From the NCBI GenBank assembly GCA_030524035.1, contig JAUNHG010000001.1, forward strand, positions 341,250 through 405,249: a DNA stretch of 64,000 nt, given 5' to 3'. The position numbers and the translations under genes are program-made. The stretch is from Kocuria sp. (GTDB taxonomy: Bacteria > Actinomycetota > Actinomycetes > Actinomycetales > Micrococcaceae). Of this stretch, positions 38,434 to 46,634 are shown one piece after another; the first letter of the stretch is position 1, and each line of letters starts with the position of its first letter. The notes beneath the pieces were generated by a model. It was not told the origin of the DNA, did no database searches, and saw nothing but the letters and a program-made list of their open reading frames with translations.

Positions 38434-39614
38434 TGCCCCTGCCCACTTATGATTCCACTCCTGCGGCGTTAGACCCAGACTTGCTGCGTAGTGTGCGCGA
38501 AACCTTGTTGGCAGAAGGTGCCGTCGTCACGGACGAACGCATAGCGCATGCTGTTCGCAGCTCAGGCCACGTGCTGGGGGCAGCTGGCACGTTACAGGCG
38601 GTGCGCAGTATCCGCGCAGAGTTGACCGGATTGGGACCACTGCAGCATATGTTGCCCACTACCGGACTGACTGACGTATGGATTAACGGTCATACGGAGG
38701 TCTGGTGGGAAGCAGGGGACGGACCCACCCGGGTGCCTTCCCCGTTCGCCACGGATGACGACGTCCGCGCTTTAGCGACTCGGCTGATTTCCGCGGCAGG
38801 CCGACGTTTGGATGAAGCGCATCCGTGTGTTGATGTGCAAACCGCTGACGGTATGCGCGTACACGCTGTTCTTCCGCCCATCTCAACCGGCGGAACGTTG
38901 ATATCTGTGCGGTTCCGGCACCGGGAGGTGATCACGGTTGATGACTTGGTGTGCAGTAACACGGTGACCCGCGAGGTGATGGATCTTTTGCTGGGTGCTA
39001 CGGCTGGCGGTGCGAATGTGCTGGTCACAGGTTCGACCGGGGCGGGGAAAACCACGGTGCTTAACGCGTTGCTTTCAGCCTGCCCCAAGGATGAGCGCAT
39101 GGTGTTGATTGAGGACGCTGCTGAGTTACGACCGCTGCATCCCCATGTGGTGGGCATGCAGGCGCGGCATGCAAACGTGGAAGGCGCTGGTGCTATTGAA
39201 CTCGCAGAGTTGGTTCGTCAGTCCTTGCGGATGAGGCCAGACCGCATTGTGGTGGGGGAATGTCGTGGTGCGGAAATTCGTGAATTGCTCACGGCGTTGA
39301 ACACCGGTCACATGGGGGCTGGGACGGTTCACGCGAACTCCGCAGACGCTGTTCCAGCTCGCCTCGCAGCCCTGGGGGCTCTGGGCGGAATGACCAGCGA
39401 AGCCATTGCCTTACAGGCTGGCTCTGCCCTGGACCTGGTAGTGCACCTGGACCGCAGGGGAGCGCGCCGCGTGGTACAGGCGGTCTCGTTGATCGAAGAA
39501 GTCAACGGTGTCTTACGCATGAAAACCGCTTGCGCTTTTCACGGCTCAGGGTACAGCTACGGGCCGGGATGGCAGACCTTCCAAGCCTTGGCGGAGCGGG
39601 GGCGGGGATCATGA
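38433..39614 (+). CDS. tadA: TadA/CpaF-type secretion ATPase
   Basis: A 393-residue type II/IV secretion ATPase that powers pilus assembly. Seen: the N-terminal segment LGPLQHMLPTTGLTDVWING, the Walker A GSTGAGKTT (near residue 200), VLIEDAAEL, the Asp/His-box region, Walker B RIVVGECRG and HMGAGTVHANS. ATG 38433 shares its first base with the ssd stop (TGATG), so translation is coupled. It is the motor of the Flp-like system of this operon. Confidence 0.93.
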   Translation: MPLPTYDSTPAALDPDLLRSVRETLLAEGAVVTDERIAHAVRSSGHVLGAAGTLQAVRSIRAELTGLGPLQHMLPTTGLTDVWINGHTEVWWEAGDGPTRVPSPFATDDDVRALATRLISAAGRRLDEAHPCVDVQTADGMRVHAVLPPISTGGTLISVRFRHREVITVDDLVCSNTVTREVMDLLLGATAGGANVLVTGSTGAGKTTVLNALLSACPKDERMVLIEDAAELRPLHPHVVGMQARHANVEGAGAIELAELVRQSLRMRPDRIVVGECRGAEIRELLTALNTGHMGAGTVHANSADAVPARLAALGALGGMTSEAIALQAGSALDLVVHLDRRGARRVVQAVSLIEEVNGVLRMKTACAFHGSGYSYGPGWQTFQALAERGRGS

Positions 39615-40483
39615 GCTCTGTGGCGATTTCGCTGCAGGGGGTGGCCATGGCGCTGAGCGCTGGGGCGCTCGCAGCCGCAGGAATCGGTCTTCTGGTCACA
39701 CCGATTGGAACCCGTACCCGCGTGGTGGATTCTGTTGTCCGCTCTCCCATGGATCGACAGCATCATTCTGCACGTCAGCGCGTGTTTGACGCTGTTGTTC
39801 GCGTGCTGCCGGTGCGGGGTAGCGCGGTGACAGCTGAAGCTGCCGAGTGGGTGGTGTGGATCCGCCAGTTGGCGGCGCTGCTGCGGGTGGGCCGTACGTC
39901 CGCATCAGCTTTTGAGGTGGCAGCACAATCTCTTGCGGAATCCCCTGAGCCGTCTCGAACGGGTCAGCGGATCGAGTTGGTATGCCACACCGTGGCCCGG
40001 GCCAGTGTGATCGGTAAACCACCATCGGCAACATTGCAGTCGTTGGCACTCACGCCCATGGCACGTGTGCCCGCATTGCGGCGCATAGAGGTCAAGGTGC
40101 TCACTGATCTTGCTCGGTGCTGGGAAGTATCCGAGCAAACCGGTGCCCCGTTGGCTGCGTTACTGGATGGTTTGGCGGAAGCCACGGAAGCAGATTTGGA
40201 TGCCGCAGCCGCCCGCGAAACAGCGTTGGCAGGTTCCCGTGCCACGGTCAATATCCTCACTTGGCTGCCCGTTGCGGCCCTGGGGCTGGGTGTCTTGATT
40301 GGTGCCAACCCGCTTCGGACATTGTTGACCACACCGTGGGGCATAGCCGCCGCAGTAGTCGGCGCGGTGCTGACCGTGATCGGCCGTATGTGGACCGGGC
40401 GGCTGGTCCGGCGTGCTGAACAGGTCACGGAGCGCCCGTATCCGTCGACGTCACGGACCCATACACGGAGGGCGGAGGCATGA
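39611..40483 (+). CDS. tadB: TadB-like inner membrane platform protein
   Basis: A 290-residue protein of the type II secretion system F family. One hydrophobic segment lies near residues 4-28 and two near the C-terminus (about 205-225 and 240-262). The middle carries the conserved GSPF pattern with EVSEQTGAPLAALLDGLAE. It starts at ATG 39611, overlapping the tadA stop as ATGA. In Tad systems TadB and TadC form the membrane platform. Confidence 0.87.
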   Translation: MSSVAISLQGVAMALSAGALAAAGIGLLVTPIGTRTRVVDSVVRSPMDRQHHSARQRVFDAVVRVLPVRGSAVTAEAAEWVVWIRQLAALLRVGRTSASAFEVAAQSLAESPEPSRTGQRIELVCHTVARASVIGKPPSATLQSLALTPMARVPALRRIEVKVLTDLARCWEVSEQTGAPLAALLDGLAEATEADLDAAAARETALAGSRATVNILTWLPVAALGLGVLIGANPLRTLLTTPWGIAAAVVGAVLTVIGRMWTGRLVRRAEQVTERPYPSTSRTHTRRAEA

Positions 40484-41073
40484 CTGCGTTGACGATCATT
40501 ACCACGGGTGCGGTGTTCACCCTGCTGATGGCTACGGGTTTGGGCTTGCTGTGGCTACCCACCCGGCGTAGCTGGGTGCTTTCCGCATCGCGGAAGGCAC
40601 CCACCTTCGACCATGAGAGCAAAAAAGTGGTTGATGTGCCAGTATCCGCCGGGGTTTTGGTGGAACTGGTGGCTTCCATGCTCGATGCCGGTGTTCCTGT
40701 GTCGCGCAGCCTTGCGGTGTTGGGCCAGACCATTGACGGCCCCGCAGGAGCAGCGTTACGCACCGTGGGTTCTGGACTTTCCCTGGGTTTGCCCTGGCGG
40801 CAGGCGTGGGCGGCTGTTCCTGCGCCACCTGTAGCGGTTCAGGATTTGCGTACAGCCCTGACGTTCGCCGCAGTATCTGGAGCGCCATCGGCTTCAGCTT
40901 TGCGTGCAGCATCAGCCCAAGTGCGTCGGGCTGAGCACCGAAGAGCGGAGGCAGCAGCGCAAAAACTCGCCGTTCACTTGGTGGTTCCCCTGGGGCTGTG
41001 CTTTCTGCCCGCTTTTATGGCGTGGGGCATCGTGCCCGTATTGATCGGTCTTGTCCCAGATTTTTTTGGCTAG
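40480..41073 (+). CDS. tadC: TadC-like inner membrane platform protein
   Basis: A 197-residue type II secretion F-domain protein. A hydrophobic N-terminal helix (about 4-26) is followed by the domain LVELVASMLDAGVPVSRSLAVLG, QVRRAEHRRAEAAAQKLAVHL and a hydrophobic C-terminal region VPLGLCFLPAFMAWGIVPV. ATG 40480 overlaps the tadB stop (ATGA). It is shorter than proteobacterial TadC but normal for actinobacterial loci. Confidence 0.87.
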   Translation: MTALTIITTGAVFTLLMATGLGLLWLPTRRSWVLSASRKAPTFDHESKKVVDVPVSAGVLVELVASMLDAGVPVSRSLAVLGQTIDGPAGAALRTVGSGLSLGLPWRQAWAAVPAPPVAVQDLRTALTFAAVSGAPSASALRAASAQVRRAEHRRAEAAAQKLAVHLVVPLGLCFLPAFMAWGIVPVLIGLVPDFFG

Positions 41074-41177
41074 ACCCCGGCGTGCTCGACGAGCCACCGA
41101 TCCGAAGCTCCGGCTGCCACGCCCGTGCAGTCGGTCACCGAACCCCCGTAGAGGGGCCAACAGAAAGAAGAAGAACA

Positions 41178-41414
41178 ATGTCGAACATCAACAACTCTGC
41201 TGCCGTCGCCTCCATTGACGCGTTGGAAGGCGATGTGGTGGCCCCCGGCCATGAACTGATGCCACATGACCCAGATTTGGGTGCTTCCACCGTCGAATAC
41301 GCGATTGTTTTGTTAGCAGCAGCTGCTTTTGGCGGTGTTATGGCGGCAGTGATTGCCTCCGATTCCGTCAGTGAATTGCTCATGGGAATTATTAATAAGG
41401 CCCTGGGCATCTGA
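41178..41414 (+). CDS. Flp-like major pilin precursor (DUF4244)
   Basis: The 78-residue protein has a charged N-terminal leader, then GASTVEYAIVLLAAAAFGGVM, the Glu-Tyr-hydrophobic prepilin signature of DUF4244/Flp subunits (Rv3656c type). Processing before the hydrophobic helix by a prepilin peptidase is expected from the family. ATG 41178 is preceded by AAGAAGAAG. The gene follows tadC after about 100 bp. A perfect 13-bp stem-loop right after its stop suggests that the pilin mRNA is made in excess over the downstream genes. Confidence 0.87.
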   Translation: MSNINNSAAVASIDALEGDVVAPGHELMPHDPDLGASTVEYAIVLLAAAAFGGVMAAVIASDSVSELLMGIINKALGI

Positions 41415-41415
41415 T

Positions 41416-41460
41416 TGTGTTGGGGTCGTCACTGGATCTTTCGGCGGCGACCCCAACACA
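41416..41460 (+). terminator. Stem-loop between pilin gene and tadE-like gene (partial terminator or 3' stabiliser)
   Basis: TGTGTTGGGGTCG (41416-41428) pairs perfectly with CGACCCCAACACA (41448-41460) across a 19-base loop, starting two bases after the pilin stop codon. There is no T-run. Confidence 0.6.
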
Positions 41461-41531
41461 TCCCCTTCGTAACCGTTGTCTTTGGTGGCGGTATCACACG
41501 TTGTCACTACATAATCCCCAGAGGTCACATG

Positions 41532-41969
41532 ATGTTTACAAAACTTTTTCGTTCCTGTGTGGGAACTCTTGATATTGCCGATATGTCGCTAACTTCCGCA
41601 GAAAAATACGTCGACCGTGACGACGGTGCGATTACCGCTGAAACAGCAATTGTTCTGCCCGCTATCGTCCTTTTGTTGGCTGTGGTTCTGGCGGGTGGTG
41701 CTGCAGCAGCCACCCAAGTTCGCTGTGAAGAAGCCGCAGGGGCGGCTGCTCGCGTGGTGGCTCGTGGTGAAACAGAAAATGCAGCCATTGAAGAAGCTCG
41801 ATCCATCGTTGGTGATCGAGCGCAGGTGGACGTGACGATTCGCGACGGGCGTGCTGAGGCTGAAGTGGTGTTGCCTGCACCAGGGATTCTGGGGGACTGG
41901 GGTGCGTTGGATTTGTCCGCATCAGCCTCCACGATTACGGAGGGGGTGGTGGTGGATGAGCGCCCGTGA
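41532..41969 (+). CDS. TadE-like minor pilin
   Basis: The 145-residue protein has a leader of about 40 residues, then DDGAITAETAIVLPAIVLLLAVV, with the conserved Glu of TadE-type pseudopilins, followed by a periplasmic domain with one Cys (VRCEEAAGAAARVVA). It corresponds to Rv3655c. ATG 41532 has AGAGG seven bases upstream; the adjacent ATG 41529 is equally in frame. It overlaps the next gene by 14 bp. Confidence 0.85.
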   Translation: MFTKLFRSCVGTLDIADMSLTSAEKYVDRDDGAITAETAIVLPAIVLLLAVVLAGGAAAATQVRCEEAAGAAARVVARGETENAAIEEARSIVGDRAQVDVTIRDGRAEAEVVLPAPGILGDWGALDLSASASTITEGVVVDERP

Positions 41970-42345
41970 CGACTATGTAGATGACGGATCGGGCACGGTA
42001 TTCGGGCTCACGATTGCCTTGGTAGCGATTTTTCTGCTGGGAGCTGTGCTGTTGGTGGGTCAGGCCGTAATTCTTAAGCACCGTGCTGGAAATGCGGCGG
42101 ATCTTTCTGCGCTGGCTGCAGCGGATGTGGCGCGCGGGCTGCTTCCGGGGGATCCGTGCGAGGCTGCCCGCACTGTGGCGACAGATAACGGAGCCGACCT
42201 TGTGGACTGCACGTTAGTGGAACCTGATATGACCACCGTTGACGTTACGGTGGGAATTGACCTTCCGGGGGTGTTAGCGCCGCTTGGGCAGGCAGAAAGT
42301 GTAAGCCGTGCCGGACCACCGGAGGACAGCCCATTCAATAGGTAA
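41956..42345 (+). CDS. TadE-like protein of the helicase/secretion neighbourhood (Rv3654c type)
   Basis: A 129-residue protein with a short N-terminus DDGSGTVFGLTIALVAIF, a single membrane helix (about 13-38), the motif HRAGNAADLSALAAAD and two Cys (DPCEAA, LVDCTL) in the external domain. This is the last gene of actinobacterial Tad loci. Start ATG 41956 lies inside the preceding gene. The DECH-family helicase gene that normally follows directly is displaced here by a TetR/SDR insert. Confidence 0.83.
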   Translation: MSARDDYVDDGSGTVFGLTIALVAIFLLGAVLLVGQAVILKHRAGNAADLSALAAADVARGLLPGDPCEAARTVATDNGADLVDCTLVEPDMTTVDVTVGIDLPGVLAPLGQAESVSRAGPPEDSPFNR

Positions 42346-42557
42346 TTAAGTATTACGGGCAAGGTTGGGTTTTCTCTGTCTTAATTGGTGAAGGATTAAA
42401 GTAGTGGTGTTCCATGAAAATCCGCATCTATTTGCGCTCTCCTGGGAGGTTAGTGGGCCTATCTATTCCGTGTCGTGAAGTCCATTCTAAGAATGGCTGC
42501 TATTGGAACTATTGTCGTTCAAAGGCTTTCCACGGTCGAGCTAGCGTCATGGTTTCC
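42346..42557. other. Gap between Tad locus and TetR gene; no gene seen
   Basis: The 212 bp are locally A/T-rich (TAATTAAGTATTACGG near 42346-42361) and hold no credible gene or insertion-sequence end. It marks one junction of the TetR/SDR insert. Confidence 0.5.
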
Positions 42558-43112
42558 TCAGGGGGCGCTCACGGCCTCGACTGCTGTCATGATGCTTTTT
42601 CGTCGACGAGCTCGGTCGAGGTCCCCTGAGAGGCTCGGTGACGCCGCAGTGCCAGTGAGGGAGAGCTGGATGACTATGGCCAGGAGCTCGGCAGGTGCCA
42701 GTCGCGCTGACACCATGCCTGTTTCCTGTGCCTCTTTGAGTGCGGCGGTCTTCGCCTCAGTGCTCGCCTGCACAGCGAGTGTGGCGGCAGATTCTGGGCG
42801 TTCGAGCCTGGCCCATACAGACAGACGAAGGACCTGGTCGTGATCGTAATAGTAGTCGAACAAGGCCCCCGCGTACCCAGCAAGGTCGGTCGGATCAAGT
42901 GGAACGTCATCTACGGTCTGCTGGACAAGTTGGTTATAGACCGTTGAAAACAGTTCTTGTTTGTTGCCGAAGTAGCGGAACAGCAGCGCCTCGTTGACTC
43001 CTGCGGAGCGTGCGATCCGTTTGGTACGGGCGCCCGCGATGCCGTGCGCCGCGAACTCTTCAACAGCAGCTGCGAACAGCCGCTGTTTTGTTGTGGTCGA
43101 GGTTCTATCCAT
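42558..43112 (-). CDS. TetR family transcriptional regulator
   Basis: The 184-residue protein begins with a TetR helix-turn-helix: KQRLFAAAVEEFAAHGIAG, TKRIARSAGVNEALLFRYF and GNKQELFSTVYNQL (about 8-60). The C-terminal domain is the variable ligand-binding half. ATG 43112 was used (GTG 43118 is two codons upstream). It is divergent from the SDR gene. Two inverted copies of a 13-bp element lie between them. C-ending codons are more frequent here than in neighbours, which suggests later acquisition. Confidence 0.9.
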   Translation of the reverse strand: MDRTSTTTKQRLFAAAVEEFAAHGIAGARTKRIARSAGVNEALLFRYFGNKQELFSTVYNQLVQQTVDDVPLDPTDLAGYAGALFDYYYDHDQVLRLSVWARLERPESAATLAVQASTEAKTAALKEAQETGMVSARLAPAELLAIVIQLSLTGTAASPSLSGDLDRARRRKSIMTAVEAVSAP

Positions 43113-43131
43113 GTTCACAGGTTAGTTGGTA

Positions 43132-43184
43132 AGTGCATACTTGCACGATGCTTCACCCTCTTCTAGGGTGTGTAAGTAAGCACT
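43132..43184. promoter_or_regulatory. Paired inverted operator elements between TetR and SDR genes
   Basis: AGTGCATACTTGC (43132-43144, plus) and AGTGCTTACTTAC (43184-43172, minus) share 11 of 13 bases and face each other across 27 bp. They lie in the divergent promoter region and are probable binding sites of the adjacent TetR protein. Confidence 0.5.
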
Positions 43185-43203
43185 CAATCTATGCGGAGGA
43201 CTC

Positions 43204-44067
43204 ATGACTAAAACGGTCGTTATCACAGGCACTGCTACCGGCTTCGGGCGCGACAGCGTCAACCTTTTCGCAAGCCTGGGGTGGAATGTTGTCGCTACCG
43301 TCCGCAAGGATGAGGACCTGGGTGTCCATGGTGACCTTGACAACGTCCGCACTCTCCTGCTCGACGTCGATGACGAGGCGGCGGACTCCGAATTTGCGCA
43401 GCTAGCCGTCGAGCAGTTCGGCCGCGTCGATGTCTTGGTCAACAACGCTGGCTACTACCACATGGGTCCGGTGGAAGCCGGAACCATGAAGCAGGTTCAC
43501 GACCAGTTCCAGACCAACGTGTTCGGGCTCATCGCCTTGACCAAGGCGTTCATCCCATTCTTCCGTGAGCAGGGCTCTGGAGTCATTATCAACATCTCCT
43601 CCATCAGCGCTGACCAGGGCTATCCCTACACTGCGGTCTATGCTGCCTCCAAAGCGGCAGTTGTGGCCTTCACCGAGGGCCTCAATATTGAGCTCGCCGA
43701 TTTCGGCGTTTCGGCCAAGGCGATCCTCCCCGGAGCGCACGCGACCCGCATCTTCACTAAGATAGACCAGGCTGACGACGTCCCGGAGGCCTACCAGCCA
43801 GGAATCCAGCGATTCTTCTCCATACAGGGTGGGGGTTCGAAGCCCTCCGTCACCGCACAGGCCATCTACGAGGCCGCGACTGACAACAAGGACAGCAAGG
43901 TCCGCTATTACACCGGCCCTGATGGCACCGCTATTCCGCGCGTCAAGTAGCTCCTCGGAGCCGACTGGTACTGGGATGAATTCCGAGCCGCTGTCACCGG
44001 CAATCCGAGCGACTTGTGGAAGAGCCTCATGCCCCAAGGCACCGAGTCGGTCGAGTTCGACGTCTGA
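43204..44067 (+). pseudogene. Short-chain dehydrogenase/reductase gene with in-frame amber stop
   Basis: The first 248 codons (43204-43947) encode an SDR with the NAD(P) motif TGTATGFG (8-15), NNAG (80-83) and the active-site Y146-x3-K150 (YAASK). A TAG at 43948-43950 ends this frame. Translation beyond it in the same frame reads LLGADWYWDEFRAA, NPSDLWKSLMPQG and ESVEFDV to TGA 44065, which looks like the natural C-terminus. A single base change (CAG to TAG) is the simple explanation. The core enzyme is complete, so a 248-residue product could still be active. GGAGGA precedes ATG 43204. Confidence 0.75.
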
Positions 44068-44127
44068 CACGACCAGCGAGCTGGGAGCGTCGGCGAGCCG
44101 CACCACCGCTCTGTGTACATGGAAGAC

Positions 44128-46467
44128 CTATGCCTGGAAACTCAGCATTGCCCCCAGTAGAGCAACAGCGCCCGCTTTATCCAAGGGGTTATTGCGGTTA
44201 CCGCATTTGGGAGACTGTACGCAGGAGGGGCAGCCATCGTCGCATTCGCAGGATTCAATAGCGGCTTTAGTTGCCGCTAACCACTGGGCAGCCACAGCAT
44301 GCCCACGTTCAGCAAAACCTGCACCACCGGGGTGACCGTCATGCACAAAAATCGTGGGGAGCCCGGTATCGGGGTGTAACGCGGTGGATAAACCCCCCAC
44401 ATCCCAGCGGTCGCACGTGGCCAACAAAGGCAATAGACCGATCATGGCGTGCTCGGCGGCATGCAAGGCACCCGGAACATCCGCCTCCAGAATTCCCGCT
44501 GAACTGAGCACAGGGGCGGGCACCGTGAACCACACAGAAGTAGTGAATAAATCCGTGGGCGGCAACTCCAGGGATTCCTCTCCGATCACCTCATGACCGG
44601 GAATAGCCTTGCGTTGGTAGGAGACCACCCGCGACGTCACCTGCACCTGACCAGAATGCACTGTCACCGGTCCCCAGGACTCACCATGCTGTTCCTGGAT
44701 GATCGTGACGGAGGTGACCTCCCGGGCCTGGGTGTAGTAGTCCGGATGCGCCCGGGTAACCTTCACCACCTGGTGCTCCAGGTCCAGGTTATCTACGACA
44801 TACGTCCGGCCCTGATGCACATATACCGCACCCGGATGGGTCTGCTGGTGAGCCTGTGCCACTCCCACAGAACCCAACACTTGACCCGTGGAGGTTTCAA
44901 TGATGTGCAGCGGTCCACCACCTTCAGCCCGAATGGACACCATGCTTGCTGGATCTTCCGCCCGCGTCCAGAACCACCCGGCAGGGCGTCGTCGTAGCTG
45001 ACCCGACTGCACTAACGTTTCCACAACCTGCGCAGCTGCCGGAGCAAATAACTCCAGATCCTCATCCGTTAAAGGAAGTTCAGCAGCAGCGGCGCACACA
45101 TGAGGAGCCAGAACATACGGGTTACCCGGATCGAAAACAGTGGCTTCCAGTGGTGCATCAAAAATAGCCTGCGGGTGATTTACCAAATAAGTATCCAGGG
45201 GGTCATCTCGGGCAACGAAGATAGCCAAAGATTGCTGACCAGCCCGCCCAGCGCGTCCCACCTGCTGGAAAAACGATGCCCTAGTTCCAGGCCATCCCGC
45301 AACCACCACAGCGTCTAGCCCGGCGATGTCAACCCCCAGCTCCAAGGCAGAAGTGGACGCTAAACCCAGCAAACGGCCATCCCGCAACTGCTCCTCCACC
45401 TCCCGGCGTTCCTCCGGCAAGAACCCCGCACGGTAGGCAGCCACCCGGTGTGCTAGCCCCGGCTCAACCTCCTCCAACTGGTGATGAGCCATCTGCGCCA
45501 CGGCTTCCACCCCGCGCCGCGAACTTACAAATGCCACGGTCCGAACTTGCTGAAGAGTGAGGTCCGTGAGCAAATCCGCTGCCTCAGTCAAAACACTGCG
45601 GCGGGTAGGCGCACCATGTTCACCTTCCCGCCCGGACTGTTCCGGTTCCCACAGCGCCACCGTCACCGGTCCGTGTGGGGAATCATCATGGGTCACCGCC
45701 GTCACGGAATCACTCGGAACCCCCACCAGATCCGCAAATGATTTCTGGGGGGCAGCGGAAGTTGCAGAAGCGCCAATAAACACCGGTTGTGCGCCATACA
45801 CCGCCGCCACTCGGCGTAAACGCCGTAATACATTGGCCACGTGGGATCCAAAAACCCCCCGATACACGTGGGTTTCATCCACAATCACGTACCGCAAACG
45901 CCGCAAAAACCTGGACCACTGTGCGTGGTTCGGTAACACCCCGGCATGGAGCATATCCGGATTGCACAACACCAGGTCAGCGTGATCCCGAACCCAGCGG
46001 CGTTGCTCCACAGGGGTGTCCCCGTCGTACGTGCTCACACGGACGGAAAGATCACGGGCTATGTCCCGTACCGCTGCCAACTGATCCGCGGCAAGAGCTT
46101 TGGTGGGCGCCAAGTACAGCGCAGTAGCTTCCTCCGCATGCTGCAGAACACCGGGAGATGCTTGCGCAATCAACCGGCCTGAGTGGATCGCAGAGAGCGC
46201 CGGGGCTTGATAGCTCATAGTCTTACCCGACGCCGTTCCGGTGGCCACCACCGTATGACCACGGTCGATGGCGGTTATTGCGTCAGCCTGATGTCGGTAC
46301 GGTGCCCGGACCCCCAGACGCTCGTAAGCCGCCACCACATCAGGGTGTACGGAGGAAGGCCATGCAGCGGTGACGGCCTCCCGCCCCGGCATATGCCGAA
46401 GATGTCGAATCTGTTCTGCGGTTTCTGCCACCCCAAGGATAGAAAGCGCGGAGTCGGATGCGGGCAC
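44128..46467 (-). CDS. DEAD/DEAH (DECH-family) helicase with C-terminal zinc-binding DUF1998 domain
   Basis: A 779-residue superfamily 2 helicase (Rv3649 type). Walker A is ATGTASGKT, motif II reads VIVDETHVYRG, SATSA is motif III and QQVGRAGRAGQQ motif VI. The C-terminal part has four cysteines in CECDDGCPSC and SPKCGN. The family is known from the Tad/secretion neighbourhood of actinobacteria, although it resembles Hrq1-like DNA repair helicases. GTG 46467 is the probable start; the upstream frame overlaps trhO's promoter. It is convergent with the SDR gene. Confidence 0.9.
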   Translation of the reverse strand: MPASDSALSILGVAETAEQIRHLRHMPGREAVTAAWPSSVHPDVVAAYERLGVRAPYRHQADAITAIDRGHTVVATGTASGKTMSYQAPALSAIHSGRLIAQASPGVLQHAEEATALYLAPTKALAADQLAAVRDIARDLSVRVSTYDGDTPVEQRRWVRDHADLVLCNPDMLHAGVLPNHAQWSRFLRRLRYVIVDETHVYRGVFGSHVANVLRRLRRVAAVYGAQPVFIGASATSAAPQKSFADLVGVPSDSVTAVTHDDSPHGPVTVALWEPEQSGREGEHGAPTRRSVLTEAADLLTDLTLQQVRTVAFVSSRRGVEAVAQMAHHQLEEVEPGLAHRVAAYRAGFLPEERREVEEQLRDGRLLGLASTSALELGVDIAGLDAVVVAGWPGTRASFFQQVGRAGRAGQQSLAIFVARDDPLDTYLVNHPQAIFDAPLEATVFDPGNPYVLAPHVCAAAAELPLTDEDLELFAPAAAQVVETLVQSGQLRRRPAGWFWTRAEDPASMVSIRAEGGGPLHIIETSTGQVLGSVGVAQAHQQTHPGAVYVHQGRTYVVDNLDLEHQVVKVTRAHPDYYTQAREVTSVTIIQEQHGESWGPVTVHSGQVQVTSRVVSYQRKAIPGHEVIGEESLELPPTDLFTTSVWFTVPAPVLSSAGILEADVPGALHAAEHAMIGLLPLLATCDRWDVGGLSTALHPDTGLPTIFVHDGHPGGAGFAERGHAVAAQWLAATKAAIESCECDDGCPSCVQSPKCGNRNNPLDKAGAVALLGAMLSFQA

Positions 46468-46634
46468 CCGACTATTCTCGCACTCAGGGTGCCAAAATGA
46501 AGGGCTTGAACGCTGCACACACCCTGATTCGACACCCCTGCCAGAGGACAACCAGACACGAGTCAATCCAGTGAATCCCTGGGCGAACAGCGGTGCTGGC
46601 AATACCTCGAAAGCTGCGTGGTTACTCTTGTGGC

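Noticed and set aside
42414-42629. 71-residue plus-strand frame between the Tad locus and the TetR gene
   Set aside because: It overlaps the TetR 3' end, has no ribosome site and an unlikely Cys/Ser-rich composition.
43402-44106. 234-residue minus-strand frame over the SDR gene
   Set aside because: It is antisense to a clear SDR coding region; its length comes from the codon pattern of the SDR gene, and it has no recognisable domain.
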